DNA of 64,000 nt from Incurvaria masculella (lineage: Eukaryota; Arthropoda; Insecta; Lepidoptera; Incurvariidae), in the NCBI GenBank assembly GCA_946894095.1, contig OX335650.1, positions 20,186,001 to 20,250,000 on the forward strand, read 5' to 3'. The position numbers and the translations under genes were made by a program. Positions 53,601 through 64,000 of this stretch are shown one piece after another. The notes beneath the pieces were generated by a model, which ran no database searches, was not told where the DNA came from, and saw nothing but the letters and a program-made list of their open reading frames with translations. The stretch's first letter is position 1. Every line of letters starts with the position of its first letter.

Positions 53601-54374
53601 ACGTATCAACGCAAAGTTCAAACCACCTGCATTCGGGATCACAAAATTGTGTTCATATTTCAAAATGGTATTACCTCTTTTCGGTTGACGGCCATGATAA
53701 AAGAAAGAAAAAAATATTAAAGATTTTATACACGAATACTTGTAAATTTAAATCAGTATATTAAAAGTCAACACTTCCCTTTAGTTTTCCGTGTAACATA
53801 ACATCGCAGGATTTATTCCTTATAAGCGACACGCAATAATACAGAATGCCTTATTTTTCTCAAAATCAACTAGTTATATTCCCGGCTAACGATTTTTCCA
53901 AAAATCTGATAACGCAGTTTTAGTTTTAATCAAAATCTGCCTCATGAATCCTTTGAGTGTTTTTCGCCATTTCTTATACTTTCGGATTTGGCCCTTAGTG
54001 CGCACTTGAAAAATTCAGCCCTGTATATCTCAACACACAAGTTGTATTAATTCATTCGGATTGATTACATCTATTGAATCGAGCTGTAATAGGTTCATAG
54101 CTCGATTCAATAGGTTTGTTTGAGAACAGTCTAACAAAGTTTGGGACCCTTAGGTATTGAACGTGCCATGAGTACTAGATCACATAAACCTACACATCGA
54201 CCGTGTTAGTAAATGGAAGAGCGACTGAAGGAGAATGATCTTAGCTATTGTTCGAAAAGTGAAGTATCGCTCGTAGTAATGGCTCTGTGTGCTTGCACAC
54301 GGTCGATTCTAGATACTATAGATATATTTATAGATAGATAGTACGAAAAAGTTTATTTTACGTAACCTACACGT

Positions 54375-54650
54375 GTAACTTGGCTAAGCTCAAGTGGCAG
54401 TGGGCTGGTCACGTCCGCCGAAGAGACTACGACCGTTGGAGTACACGTGTCCTACACTGGCGGACGTGGACAGGCAAACGGAGTGTGGGAAGACCACCCA
54501 CCAGGTGGGACGACGACATCAAGTGCGTCGGCGGAAAGCAGCGGTTCCGTACCGCTGAAGGCCGGGAGGACTGGAGGAAAATTGGAGAGGCGAATGGCCA
54601 GCAGTGGACGCAAACACGATGGCTGACTGACTGTGTAGGCTATTAAGGCT
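54375..54650 (+). pseudogene. RTE-like LINE C-terminal fragment
   Basis: KLKWQWAGHVRRRDYDRWST and SVGRPPTRWDDDIK: the phrase KW.WAGHV.R...RW...V..W.P..GKRSRGRPP.RW.DDI is the characteristic C-terminal end of insect endonuclease-reverse transcriptase LINEs. 88 codons remain, 5' truncated. Confidence 0.9.
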
Positions 54651-56000
54651 CTGGTACTAGCCAAATCGCAAAGTTAGACGAGGCACCCCAAGTTAACTAA
54701 CTAAGTCTGACGATTATAAGTGTCATTCTTACAATATATGATTCCTTGTCTAGGAATCAAACTATTTTCGTTAATGTATGTTTTTTTTTTCTATACAAAA
54801 TACATTGCTGAAACGGTGTCCATCTCCGAACTTTTTTGACTAAATGTAGAAATCTAAAAGAAAATGGAATTTTTTGTTTATGCATATATGCTGTTTTTGC
54901 TTATATCTAAAAATCGAATTACTTTCAGATTTCTAATGAGAAAAATCAACTTTTTATTTTTATTATTATTTAAATAAATGATGGAATAAAAAAATATTAA
55001 CAATCCATTATCAGTCTGGAGTTCTATTTGGATTTGCTGAAGAGTTTCACTACATATTATTACATTTGTTAAAAAGTGCATTTGTATGGCGCGAGTAGTT
55101 GGGTAGTCCTAGCGCCTTAAGAGGCCCATTGACGCTAACGTTACGATATTTTGGTGTTATTTCAATGGTTATTTCAGAGCCGGTTAAGAATAAATACCAG
55201 TAAAAAAAATTAAATATCAAAGTTTGGACTATTATCTAGTGTATGACCGTCAAACGGGCTTAATGCGATGCTTATACTCTTAAAAAAAAAATAAGTTTGC
55301 AGACGCCCATTTACTAGGTTTTTGTTCCAGCGCTTGGAAATTATTCATGATTTATACAATTTTCTTTTTTAAAGTACAAGATTACATATTTATCTAGTGA
55401 ATAACCGTCAAAAAATTATGAAATCGCGAAAAATTGATTTTATAAATCGAAAACAATATTTTGCTTCCTCGCGCTCGCCATCAAGCTGCAAAATCGATTC
55501 TGACGCGCATTCAATAATGGACCCTAACGCAAATACAGTGTGTACAGAGGTCGCCTTTATCGTTTGTTTTCTGATCTCTGCCGACTAGTACCGCCCCTGA
55601 CGTTGGGCTCTACGCACGTGGTTTCTGTGCTAGTTATTCTCTCAGTTTTTGCGGTGATATTTGTTCAAATAACTCTAAAAATACACATCTTACGAACTTA
55701 TCCTTTTGGGAATACCTTGATTTACCTGTATTCTTCTTATTTAGTAAGTAAGAATCAAGTTATCTTTGTAGCATATTTTTTGTATGAAACAAATATAGAG
55801 CACAGTAGAGGCATTCTGTGATAGAGGCGGCAGTCACGACTGACATTTTTTTTCAGCGTTCAACATCAACAATGAGCAACAAACGAAAATATTTAGGAAA
55901 TGCTAGTCCGGTCCGCCTCAAGATAAAAAGACTCGGATTCATTTTTAATGACCGAAATAAAATTTAAGTCGATTTTGTTTATAATTTTACCCAATGATTT
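54651..56000. other. No gene recognised
   Basis: AT-rich, several short ORFs with no recognisable motifs. Confidence 0.4.
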
Positions 56001-56004
56001 ATTC

Positions 56005-56110
56005 TGCCAATTCCCCTGAGGTATCTATGGGTAGAAATGATTTCCATCTTTTCATCCAATGCTAAGGTATCGACCGGTATGGGCTTAACCCTACCACCTA
56101 ATAGGAAAAA
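56005..56110 (-). mobile_element. SINE body fragment
   Basis: CTTTTCATCCAATGCTAAGG, GGGCTTAACCCTACCACCTA and TAGGAAAAAGG. Confidence 0.75.
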
Positions 56111-56265
56111 GGAATTTTATAAAAGTCATATTTTAAGTCAATAAAGTGGTCAAAAGGAAACATTTGGATGTTTGGAAATAATGTATGCAGTAATAGTAAT
56201 TTAATTATTAACCTATTTGTTAAAGGTTTTAATGTTTTTTTTATTTTAACGCCAACAAACTAAAA

Positions 56266-56561
56266 AAACCGGCCAAGTGCGAGTCGGACTCGAACACGAA
56301 GGGTTCCGTACCATCGTACAAGATTTACCGCAAAACCAAAACAGTTTTTTTGTATGGCTCCTTTAATTAATATTATTTTATAAGTACACCTATTTGTTGT
56401 TATAGCGGCAAAATAAATACATAATCTGTGAAAATATCAGCTTCCTATCTGTTACGGTTCATGAGAAACAGCCCTGTGACAGACGGACGGACTGACGGAC
56501 GGACGGACAGCGGAGGCTTAGTAATAGGGTTCCGTTTTCACCCTTTGGGTACGGAATCCTA
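56266..56561 (-). mobile_element. GTTCCGT/(GTCC)n element, copy 7
   Basis: AAACCGGCCAAGTGCGAGTC, GGACTCGAACACGAAGGGTT, (GGAC)n and CACCCTTTGGGTACGGAATC. Near full length. Confidence 0.92.
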
Positions 56562-56726
56562 AAAATTGTTTTTGTTCTTAATCATTTATTTTTCCAATGT
56601 ATGTTAAATTTAGTATAAAATGTTTAGAATATTTATAAAAACCTACAGTTTTGGATTTTATCATGGATTCTTCTGCTATGTAAATTTGTTTCGTCATTCT
56701 TTCGTTACCCATTCGCTCCTCCCAGT

Positions 56727-56905
56727 TGTTTTTATGCAACCTGACTAGGATGGCTAATAACACACAACTGCCGTTATGATATTAGCCCAATACACCACAT
56801 TCTCGAAAGAATTAGGTGCCAACCCAGAACCTTCCCTCACGCCTACACTGAACTGGATGGGAAACACGGAAAAAAAATCATTGCCGCTTCAAACATAGTT
56901 TAATG
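56727..56905 (-). mobile_element. SINE tail fragment
   Basis: TTTTTATGCAACCTGACTAGG, CCGTTATGATATTAGCCCAA and GGATGGGAAACACGGAAAAA. Head missing. Confidence 0.82.
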
Positions 56906-57289
56906 CTATAGTTATGAATACTATTATTAGAATAGCATAAATATGTTGCTTTACTTGACATAATATGTTAAAGTAATGACTTTTATGTTATACTTAAACC
57001 AATTTAAAAATATTGAAGTCAGGTATATTAAATGATATAAGAGGCTATAGCGGATATGACTAGCCGCCGCCACCCGCAACCTGTTTTGGCACTAGCATCA
57101 CGGCCGAGTTACTTGTGCTGGGTACAGATTGTGGTAAACACCTGCATGAGACGGGTGGTTTCATCGTTCCCACCAAAGATAATACTAATAATTACTTCAT
57201 AATAGATGGCCACCTTCACACAAAGTCTTCTCCTTTCGCAGTTGTTTGCCGGCAGTAATAATACTAATGATACCTCAAGAATATTTACG

Positions 57290-57500
57290 CCAAATTAACC
57301 TTAGCACTCTGCGCGGCAAGATGACATTCACTTAGCAGCGCCTTTATGTCCGTTTCTCCAGGGCTGCCATATGTTTTGGAATGAAGAGCACGCTGAGATA
57401 TTTGAGTGCCACATCAAACACATTTTATAAGACGTGTTTTCATAAAAGGATGTTTCTTAGATATTTACATGCATATTTTTTCGTTTTGTTACATTATTTT
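57290..57500 (+). repeat. Left member of an inverted repeat pair
   Basis: GACATTCACTTAGCAGCGCC, GAGTGCCACATCAAACACAT and ACGTGTTTTCATAAAAGGAT are the reverse complement of sequence at 60120-60345. Confidence 0.75.
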
Positions 57501-57712
57501 TCGTTCGGTTAGTCCCTTATTAGTCTATCCATGCGTCCGAAAAATAAGTACATTAAAACAAACATCAAATTGTTAACCACGCAGCGTTAAAGTCATTACA
57601 ATGTTTTATACAATGGGGTGCCCCAGAAGTAAATAGACAAACTAGTCTTAGAAATATTTTATTTACAAAAAAAACGATAGCATATGAATTTGTTATGTAA
57701 ATGGAAGGAAAA

Positions 57713-58375
57713 CTAACTTATTTTCAAAATATTTATCATATTTGCTCCAGCGATATCTTTGTATTCAGTTTTTCTGAAATTAATAGCAGCACGCGGCATG
57801 GCCGCTTTTCCAGATGTAGCCCTTATTCTTTTGGCCAACCTAGTCCATCCTTTTTTGAAAGATAAGAATGTTTGAGGTATATCTGTGTACTTTAGGCACT
57901 CTTTTCCACAGGTCCTAAAAAAATTCAATAAGTCGAGCTTGAAGAAAAATTGGGGCATTTTTTCTCTAGTTGAGAACTCTACACCCGCATTCTGTAAATA
58001 CTGAGTAACTTAAACTCGTAATGGCGTGAAGCCTAATCTGTCCAAAACAAAACACCTACTCTCCAATAATGCTTGTCTATGAAAGGTATTGCAATATGAT
58101 AATGCAATCTCTAAGGTAAATCTGGGAGTTCATATACCCTGTAATGTAAAAATAATAGGGTTCGGAAACATTGCTGTTTTCGTTCATAGGTTGCCAAACA
58201 AGGTATACACTGGACTTGGAAATTTTTAGTTTATCCGTTGCAACTCTCACCGATTTTGTAGATGCCTGTTCAAAAACCTTTTTTACTCGGCTTATATTTC
58301 TTCATGTAGATACTAGACTCAGTCTTCACGGAATCTTTTTAAAATCGGCCTCTTCCGTTTCTTTGTGACGTTTTA
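57713..58375 (-). pseudogene. Decayed Tc1/mariner-like transposase (tentative)
   Basis: On the minus strand an early segment reads VKKVFEQASTKSVRVATDKL then KISKSSVYLVW. This resembles the helix-turn-helix of insect Tc1/mariner relatives (S.R..A...GIS..SV.R). A later 81-codon frame (MPQFFFKLDLLNFFRTCGKE) would be the C-terminal end. The middle, with the DDE residues, is lost. Several stops. Assignment by eye only. Confidence 0.35.
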
Positions 58376-58469
58376 TTATTCGGTACATACTAATTCTTCT
58401 TGCGCCCTCTTCAATAATATGATGCTCTATCTCAGATTTCTCATGAATCAAATAGTATTGAATAACTAT

Positions 58470-58855
58470 CTTTTTTTTTTATGTAACTGGACATGGATGG
58501 CTAATACCACAAGTTCTGTCATGGTATTAGCCCAACACACCACATGGGAACTAGGTGCCATGCCAGGACCTTCCTTATATTGCACGGCTACATTGAACTG
58601 GATGGAAAACACGGACAATTTTCATTGCCGCTTCGACCATCGTTCATCCAATGCGATGGTACCAACCCGGGCGGGATAAACCCTACCACCTAGTAAGTAA
58701 GGAAGGGGACCTACAGCTTAACGTGGAATCCGAACCACGGCCAGCCTCTCTCAACGGTCGAATGGTCACCCATCCAAGACCAGACCGGACCCAGCGTTGC
58801 TTAACTTCGGAGAGCGATCGCCGAAGTGTCGCGCCACTGGGCCACCGAGGCTAAC
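58470..58855 (-). mobile_element. 5S rRNA-headed SINE, best copy
   Basis: On the minus strand the head reads GCCTCGGTGGCCCAGTGGCG, then CCGAAGTTAAGCAACGCTGG, GTCCGGTCTGGTC and TTGGATGGGTGACC. This follows the internal part of animal 5S rRNA (CCGAAATTAAGCAGCGTCGG...TTAGATGGG-GACC), which holds the pol III promoter. The shared body follows (TAGGTGGTAGGGTTTATCCC, GCCCGGGTTGGTACCATCGC) and a tail ending CATCCATGTCCAGTTACATA plus an A-rich run. Confidence 0.85.
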
Positions 58856-60119
58856 AAAATCTTTGAAAACAATTTTTGTTCGGCTCCATTAATAAAAAAA
58901 ATAATGCAAGACTGTTTTTAAACCGGCCTATTTTGACAGATTAGTTAAGTATGGTTACCATGACAATTATTTATTTTATCTGTGAAAACTTTTTCTGTGG
59001 CCACTTTGATTTTGATTAAAGTCTCTTTACTTCTGGGACATCCTTTATGACCCGACCTATTATATAAACCTATGCCGCCGTGGCCCTTTTGAAAGCTCAC
59101 AAGAAAAGAGTCGTAAACTGGCTCGCTGAAATTCCTAAAATCAATTGCCAATGCCGCTTCTTTGAAATAATATATCAAACAATAGGCTGTTGGCACGCCG
59201 TCGACACTCCTTGTCTGTGTGAGATTCACCGTCGGCGCAGCGGCGGAGCGCGGCGCGCTGCGAAACATCGCTAGGGTTATCACTCGACACAATGGGGATA
59301 TTAAAATAAACCAGACTGTACGAAATGATTATTATTTATTGTATGTTCTTTTTTCAACACATGTTTACATCATCATTCGTTTAACTTTTAACAATAAACT
59401 TTTTATGCATGGCTCACATTATAAGAACATAAACATAATTTTTAAGCTATGTTAAAGTACATTAGTTATGTAAATGATGGATCAAATATTAAGAACATTC
59501 AGGGGTTTATAATTCCGCTTTTTCATCTTAAAAGCTTTATCTTTAAAGCTTATAAGTTTCCCCCATTACTTAAAATGAAGAAAAAACACACACACACACA
59601 ACCACTCCAAAAAATCACCACGTTGGTCGACTATGCACGTTGTAATAATAAATTACTCGGAGAGTACCAAACTAACGCGAGGTTGCACAGTCAGTGACAA
59701 CCTTTGAACGCAGTATTCCTGGAAAGATACGGACTCGCCCCGCGCACTCCGCGCACCCCCGCACCACGCACACATAGCCGATAGCACACGCATAGAAATA
59801 CACTCATAAGTTTCGCTTCTGTTACGTTAGTTATTTATTCGGTGCTGTTGGTCACACTACCATATGAATTACTGCCGAAATGCAGGTGCTCATAATTAGT
59901 AGGAACACCTGCATTTAGACCATAACAATTTTTTAATGACTTAGAGCTTTTCACCAAGCAAGTTTATACGAAATAAATATAATATTTGTAAATAAAAAAT
60001 ATGTTGAATAAAATAATACGTAAGGTATATTATGAACTGAATTGAAAATTGTACTTATTATATTTTACAGACGGATGGGTTCGTAACTAATAACAAAAAA
60101 ATACAAGTAACTTCAAGAA
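58856..60119. other. No gene; GC-rich patches at 59.2 and 59.73 kb
   Basis: GTCGGCGCAGCGGCGGAGCG (59230) and CGCCCCGCGCACTCCGCGCA (59735) are GC-rich islands in AT-rich DNA. (CA)n occurs at 59586. AATGCAGGTG...CACCTGCATT at 59880-59915 is a small hairpin. A 115-codon minus frame at 58945-59292 was not recognised. Confidence 0.4.
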
Positions 60120-60345
60120 TAAATAAAGATGTAAATATGTATGGAAATATAGACTAAATATTCTTTTATGAAAACACATCTCTTAATATTAATTTAATGT
60201 GGCACTCAACTATTTTAATAACTTGTCTCAGCGCGCTCGTCATAGCATAACATGTGTTAACCCTGAACAGCCGCACAATTTGGCGCTGGTAAGTGAATGT
60301 CATGTTTCGGGGCAGCGCGCTAAGCTAGTAAGCTCTGAATTCAAT
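60120..60345 (-). repeat. Right member of an inverted repeat pair
   Basis: CTTTTATGAAAACACATCTC, TAATGTGGCACTCAACTA and GGCGCTGGTAAGTGAATGTC match the reverse complement of 57290-57500. Confidence 0.75.
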
Positions 60346-60955
60346 CAGATGCCGACCAATGTGTTACATTAGACTTCAGTTAAGGTATTTTTGATCGTCA
60401 TTGAAATCGTTATGATTTTCAGATCGTTAGGATGTTTTTGTTATTGCAGCAGCATTGTACGAATTTGTGTTTATGTAAAATACATTAACAACAAGGTGGG
60501 GTACACACATATTACAAAGTAGCTACATATTTCTTTTATATTAGTATACCTGTTGTGTGCCATAAAATATCACCAACTGAAGACGTCCGATCGAACTAAC
60601 AAACAATATATTTTACTGCCGTAATAACGCGTATCATCGAGTCCTGCAACCCATTTCCTGAAATCAACCGCTCGACTTGTATTGTTCACTGTTTACAACC
60701 TTCAGGTGCATACATTTTTACATCAAACATTTCCTTGAGTTGTTGTTTCGTTTTCAAAAAAAAGAATCTGTGCAATATATCTACCAGTCCGTTACGTTTT
60801 TATAGTCGTATTCAGAGTGAACTGTCAAATTTTAGTACGCAGACTAGCACTGGACTAACCATACAAAAAGTTATTTAGTTCGGCGATAATCGGTGTATTA
60901 TAGGTAGTCCGCCAACTCTGATTACTACTGTTAGGGCTTAGGAATGAAAATATAC
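60346..60955. other. No gene recognised
   Basis: No ORF or repeat match. Confidence 0.4.
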
Positions 60956-60957
60956 AT

Positions 60958-61190
60958 ACTAGTGGCGCGGGGACTAGACTAGAGGCCTGGGTTCAGATCC
61001 TCGCCCGTTCATGCACTACTTTCTTTCTCATTCTGAGTTATATAAGTGCAATTTGGTTACGAATGTGAGCTGGTCCATAGTTCGGAATCCATGTGAAACT
61101 GTAGGTCCCTTTCCCCTACTAGGTGGTAGGGTTTAAGCCCGCCCGGGTATCATAACGGTAGTTTTGTGGTATGGCAGGTGGCATAAAAAA
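60958..61190 (+). mobile_element. tRNA-headed SINE with internal deletion
   Basis: ACTAGTGGCGCGGGGACTAG, GAGGCCTGGGTTCAGATCC (B box), CTTTCTTTCTCATTCTGAGT and AGCCCGCCCGGGTATCATAA. The middle of the body is deleted, so CCCGCCCGGGT joins directly to ATCATAACGGTAGTT. Confidence 0.88.
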
Positions 61191-62549
61191 ACTACAGCAC
61201 TTTCAGTACAATCTGTCAAATGCATACAATATTTCAAAATCAAGTCTAAAGTTAAAATCGTTTTCAGATGAGCAAAAGTTATGTTTTTGGTCTGTAAACC
61301 CCACTTTGTAACGTAAATTAATCTATGTTTCACGCTTATTCACTAGATAAATATGTTAGCTAATACTACAAAAAAGAAAAGTGACTGCAAAGCAATGACC
61401 TAAATTAGAGGTGGTAGGGAACAGAAAGAATGTTTTTTAAAACTATATAAGGTATTGGCCACAGGCCTCATAAAATATTTAAAATACATATTTATAAGTT
61501 AGCCGTTAAGAAAATTCTATTTTATATAGATTTTTTTAAATTTTAATTATGATTATTGTATTTTGTTAACTTCATTTTGTTAAAATAAAATTTGCCAATT
61601 AATGTTTGTTTGAATATGTAGGTTGGCCCAAGCGTATAACTAGAGTTTCTTAGATCTATGTAAAATAATACAAGTTTCTTATTCTTATGCAGATCATTCT
61701 TTCGATGCACCTTCAAATGTTTTATTTGTCTCAAATATAAAAATAACACTACCTACATATGATTTTGTCAATTAACTTTGATGAAATGTGTTTGAACTGC
61801 GTTCATTTTTATTTTAGGCAAGTTTAAAATTAAGAGGTGCTTAATATTGCCTCCAATATCACCCCTGCTGTCGCGTGTGAATTTAAAAGAGCAACCCGTA
61901 TAGTATACATAATATTTTATATTAATTTTTAAAATGACCTCAAGATGATATTTATTTCCATTAAGTACAGATATACATATAATATTGTTTAATATGTGTT
62001 TAATATTGTTTTATTCATCCTTACATTAAAAAACTGATAAAACATAAAAAGCAGTATTGATAAATAAAACTCTACAATCGGTACATAATCACGAACCGAT
62101 CGTGATTTGAATAAAATTCCAACCTCATTAAGTGTAATACAACATTTATCAGATCTGAATTAATTCGCCACCTCTGAAATATTTAAACCACTCTGGCGCG
62201 TCGAACGACTATAGCGCGTCGTAAATGATCTTGCCGGAGCTAGCGACATCGTGAGAATGAAAGCTATTGGATGATTCCTGACTAGCCGTGGCCCGCCCTA
62301 TTTTTTCAGAACACCAATAACAGATTTTACGCTGGACTCAGTTGGAGCCTTAAGTGACGTATTGTTTCCCGCATGGTTTGTCGAGCTTTCGTGGGGCGAA
62401 AACCATGCCTCTTCGCACCACGTTTAAAGGACACCAGGCGGAAAGTTTACTGACCTTACAGATAAATTATCTAGAGAATCGTTTGCTCCTTATTTTGTGA
62501 CTGTTGACAATAAATGGGTGCATTCCTTGTCTGCCCCGCGTCAAGCGAT
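61191..62549. other. No gene recognised
   Basis: AT-rich to about 62150, then mixed composition. No convincing coding region. Confidence 0.4.
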
Positions 62550-62660
62550 GGTAGATGGACGGAGGGATGACGTTATGCAGCTTCGAACAGCATTATCCAC
62601 GACAAAGAAGATCGAAGACCCTACATCCCTTCAGATTAAAGGGTCTCTAAATTCTGCTCC
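62550..62660 (-). mobile_element. Jockey-like LINE 3' fragment
   Basis: GATGACGTTATGCAGCTTCG and GACCCTACATCCCTTCAG match GAAAACATAATGCAGCTCTG and GACCCCACATCCCTTCGG in the 16.8 kb LINE remnant. Confidence 0.6.
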
Positions 62661-63103
62661 TGCAGATACGTATGTCTAAACATTAGTAGACGTGAACTGA
62701 AGCGTACAAAAAGTAGATAACATTTGATCGTAGTTTCTTCTCGTTATGCCACAAGGTTTTGCATGTCATACAACAACAACAAACATAAAAAGTGTTTTAG
62801 TACAAATTCAATCTTACAATCACATGAAAACAAACTTCTTTGGTAAGCTCGGTGTGTTATTTGGGCTTAAGAAGATAAGCATTTCTTTTGCGATAGCCTC
62901 GTTACTGTAAGATATGATAAAATAAACAAAATAAGTGATATAGGGTTACTTGATTTCTAACTAAAACACTTAATTCTTAGCAGCACCTGGCCAAACAAGA
63001 ACGGATGCGATAATTTCGAGAGACTCTCGGGGAAAAATAAATAGAAGATAAAGATTCCAAGAAATGAAGCAACACCATTTTCCTGTGAACATGTGTATGT
63101 TCA
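62661..63103. other. No gene recognised
   Basis: AT-rich DNA between the LINE scrap and the duplicated fold-back element. Confidence 0.4.
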
Positions 63104-63458
63104 GAGTGGGCAGTCTGAGTTCTCACCTAAATTGGCGTTTACGGCAAACCGATCGACTGGCGTTTTCTCCAAACTCCATACAAGTTGTTACTAGATATTC
63201 TGCGGTTTTACTTCTTCAAGCTGTCAAAGTCAAACGCGAACTTCCGATTTGTATTAAAACGCGGAGTGGACGTAAACGGCAACGTCGACGTATTTACGGC
63301 AACGTTGAGTGAGCTGTCAAATCAAGCTCGCACTCGCAAATGTTAGTTCGCTTAACGCCCACTGCGCGCGCTCTTCAATTTCTCCATACATTTGAAAACG
63401 CCAGTCGATCGGTTTGCCGTAACGCCAATTTAGGTGACAACTTAGACTACCGGCTCCA
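63104..63458. mobile_element. 355-bp fold-back element, tandem unit 1
   Basis: Starts GAGTGGGCAGTCTGAGTTCT. Inverted arms: ACCTAAATTGGCGTTTACGG...CCGATCGACTGGCGTTTTC and GAAAACGCCAGTCGATCGG...CGTAACGCCAATTTAGGT. The interior holds CGGCAACGTCGACGTATTTA. Confidence 0.95.
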
Positions 63459-63813
63459 GAGTGGGCAGTCTGAGTTCTCACCGAAATTGGCGTTTACGGC
63501 AAACCGATCGACTGGCGTTTTCTCCAAACTCCATACAAGTTTTTACTAGATATTCTGTGGTTTTACTTCTTCAATCTGTCAAAGTCAAACGCGGACTTCC
63601 GATTTGTATGAAAACGCGGAGTGGACGTAAACGGCAACGTCGACGTATTTACGGCAACGTTGAGTAAGCTGTCAAATCAAGCTCGGACTCGCAAATGTTA
63701 GTTCGCTTAACGCCCGCTGCGCGCGCTCTCCAATTTCTCCATACATTTGAAAACGCCAGTCGATCGGTTTGCCGTAACGCCAATTTAGGTGACAACTTAG
63801 ACTACCGGCTCAG
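63459..63813. mobile_element. 355-bp fold-back element, tandem unit 2
   Basis: Direct duplicate of the preceding unit at a period of exactly 355, with about a dozen substitutions (for example CACCGAAATTGG against CACCTAAATTGG, TTCAATCTGTC against TTCAAGCTGTC). Confidence 0.95.
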
Positions 63814-64000
63814 AACAGTACAAACTCTGAGCATATTTTCACATACAAAGCTTCGTGCCGACGTGCGATTCAAGAACGTTAAATCGTAATTGATGTCTTC
63901 CCTAATGCTTTCGATTTATTGAAATAATAGGAAATAGGCCCAAGGAAGATATAAAGTGATTGAAGATCTTATTAGCTTGGCGAAGTAAAATCAGTCTAAG
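63814..64000. other. No gene recognised
   Basis: End of window. Confidence 0.4.

Noticed and set aside
58945..59292. 115-codon minus-strand ORF
   Set aside because: Some phrases look protein-like (GHKGCPRSKETL), but I could not assign it to a family and it has no gene context, so it was not called.

Overview
This window is nuclear DNA of an insect, almost certainly a moth or butterfly. It is AT-rich. It carries tracts of the insect telomere repeat TTAGG. Most of it consists of short elements typical of Lepidoptera: (GTCC)n-bearing elements starting GGGTTCCGTACCCAAAGG, Helitron ends of the type CCGAGCGGAGCCGGG...CTAGT, tRNA- and 5S-derived SINEs, many fold-back MITEs, and decayed LINE and Penelope-like fragments. 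I see no bacterial operon, no rRNA gene and no clearly intact conventional host gene with introns.

The one large intact gene is an intronless 2506-residue ORF at 27540-35060 (+). Its core (about residues 940-1500) has the complete motor signature of bacterial SecA: GEGKT, DEVD, WSNGLHQ, TGT, AGRGTD and a Q/R-rich motif VI. Unlike SecA it begins with about six hydrophobic segments and a long helical region. After the motor come a TPR-like segment, a Gly/Ala-rich hydrophobic region, a Lys-rich patch and an OTU-protease-like tail whose Cys-type and His-type motifs appear in reversed order. The best reading is a membrane-anchored SecA-like multidomain protein, probably acquired from a bacterium or mobile element and domesticated. 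Its function is unknown.

A diverged copy of only the N-terminal membrane part survives as an open frame at 18169-19089, with its upstream flank also matching. Paired ankyrin-like fragments lie upstream of both copies (13.5-14.4 kb and 23.2-24.0 kb). This suggests an old segmental duplication of an ankyrin plus SecA-like block, later broken up by MITEs, SINEs, a LINE 3' piece and a Penelope-like element.

Layout: 0-1.1 kb, GTCC element and low-complexity DNA; 1.1-3.0 kb, a 100-bp satellite of 19 units; 3-12 kb, MITEs, SINEs and a candidate first exon; 12-19.2 kb, copy A of the ankyrin/SecA block plus a Jockey-like LINE fragment; 19.2-27.3 kb, repeats, ankyrin copy B and a Penelope-like remnant; 27.5-35.1 kb, the SecA-like gene; 36.3-41.9 kb, LINE fragments, including an RNase H-bearing element that lacks reverse transcriptase and whose gag ORF is split by 165 bp of (TTAGG)n; 42-64 kb, mostly SINEs and MITEs, a few GC-rich promoter-like patches, a decayed Tc1/mariner-like transposase, and a 355-bp fold-back element duplicated in tandem at the right end.

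All family assignments were made by eye from motifs; no database search was run.
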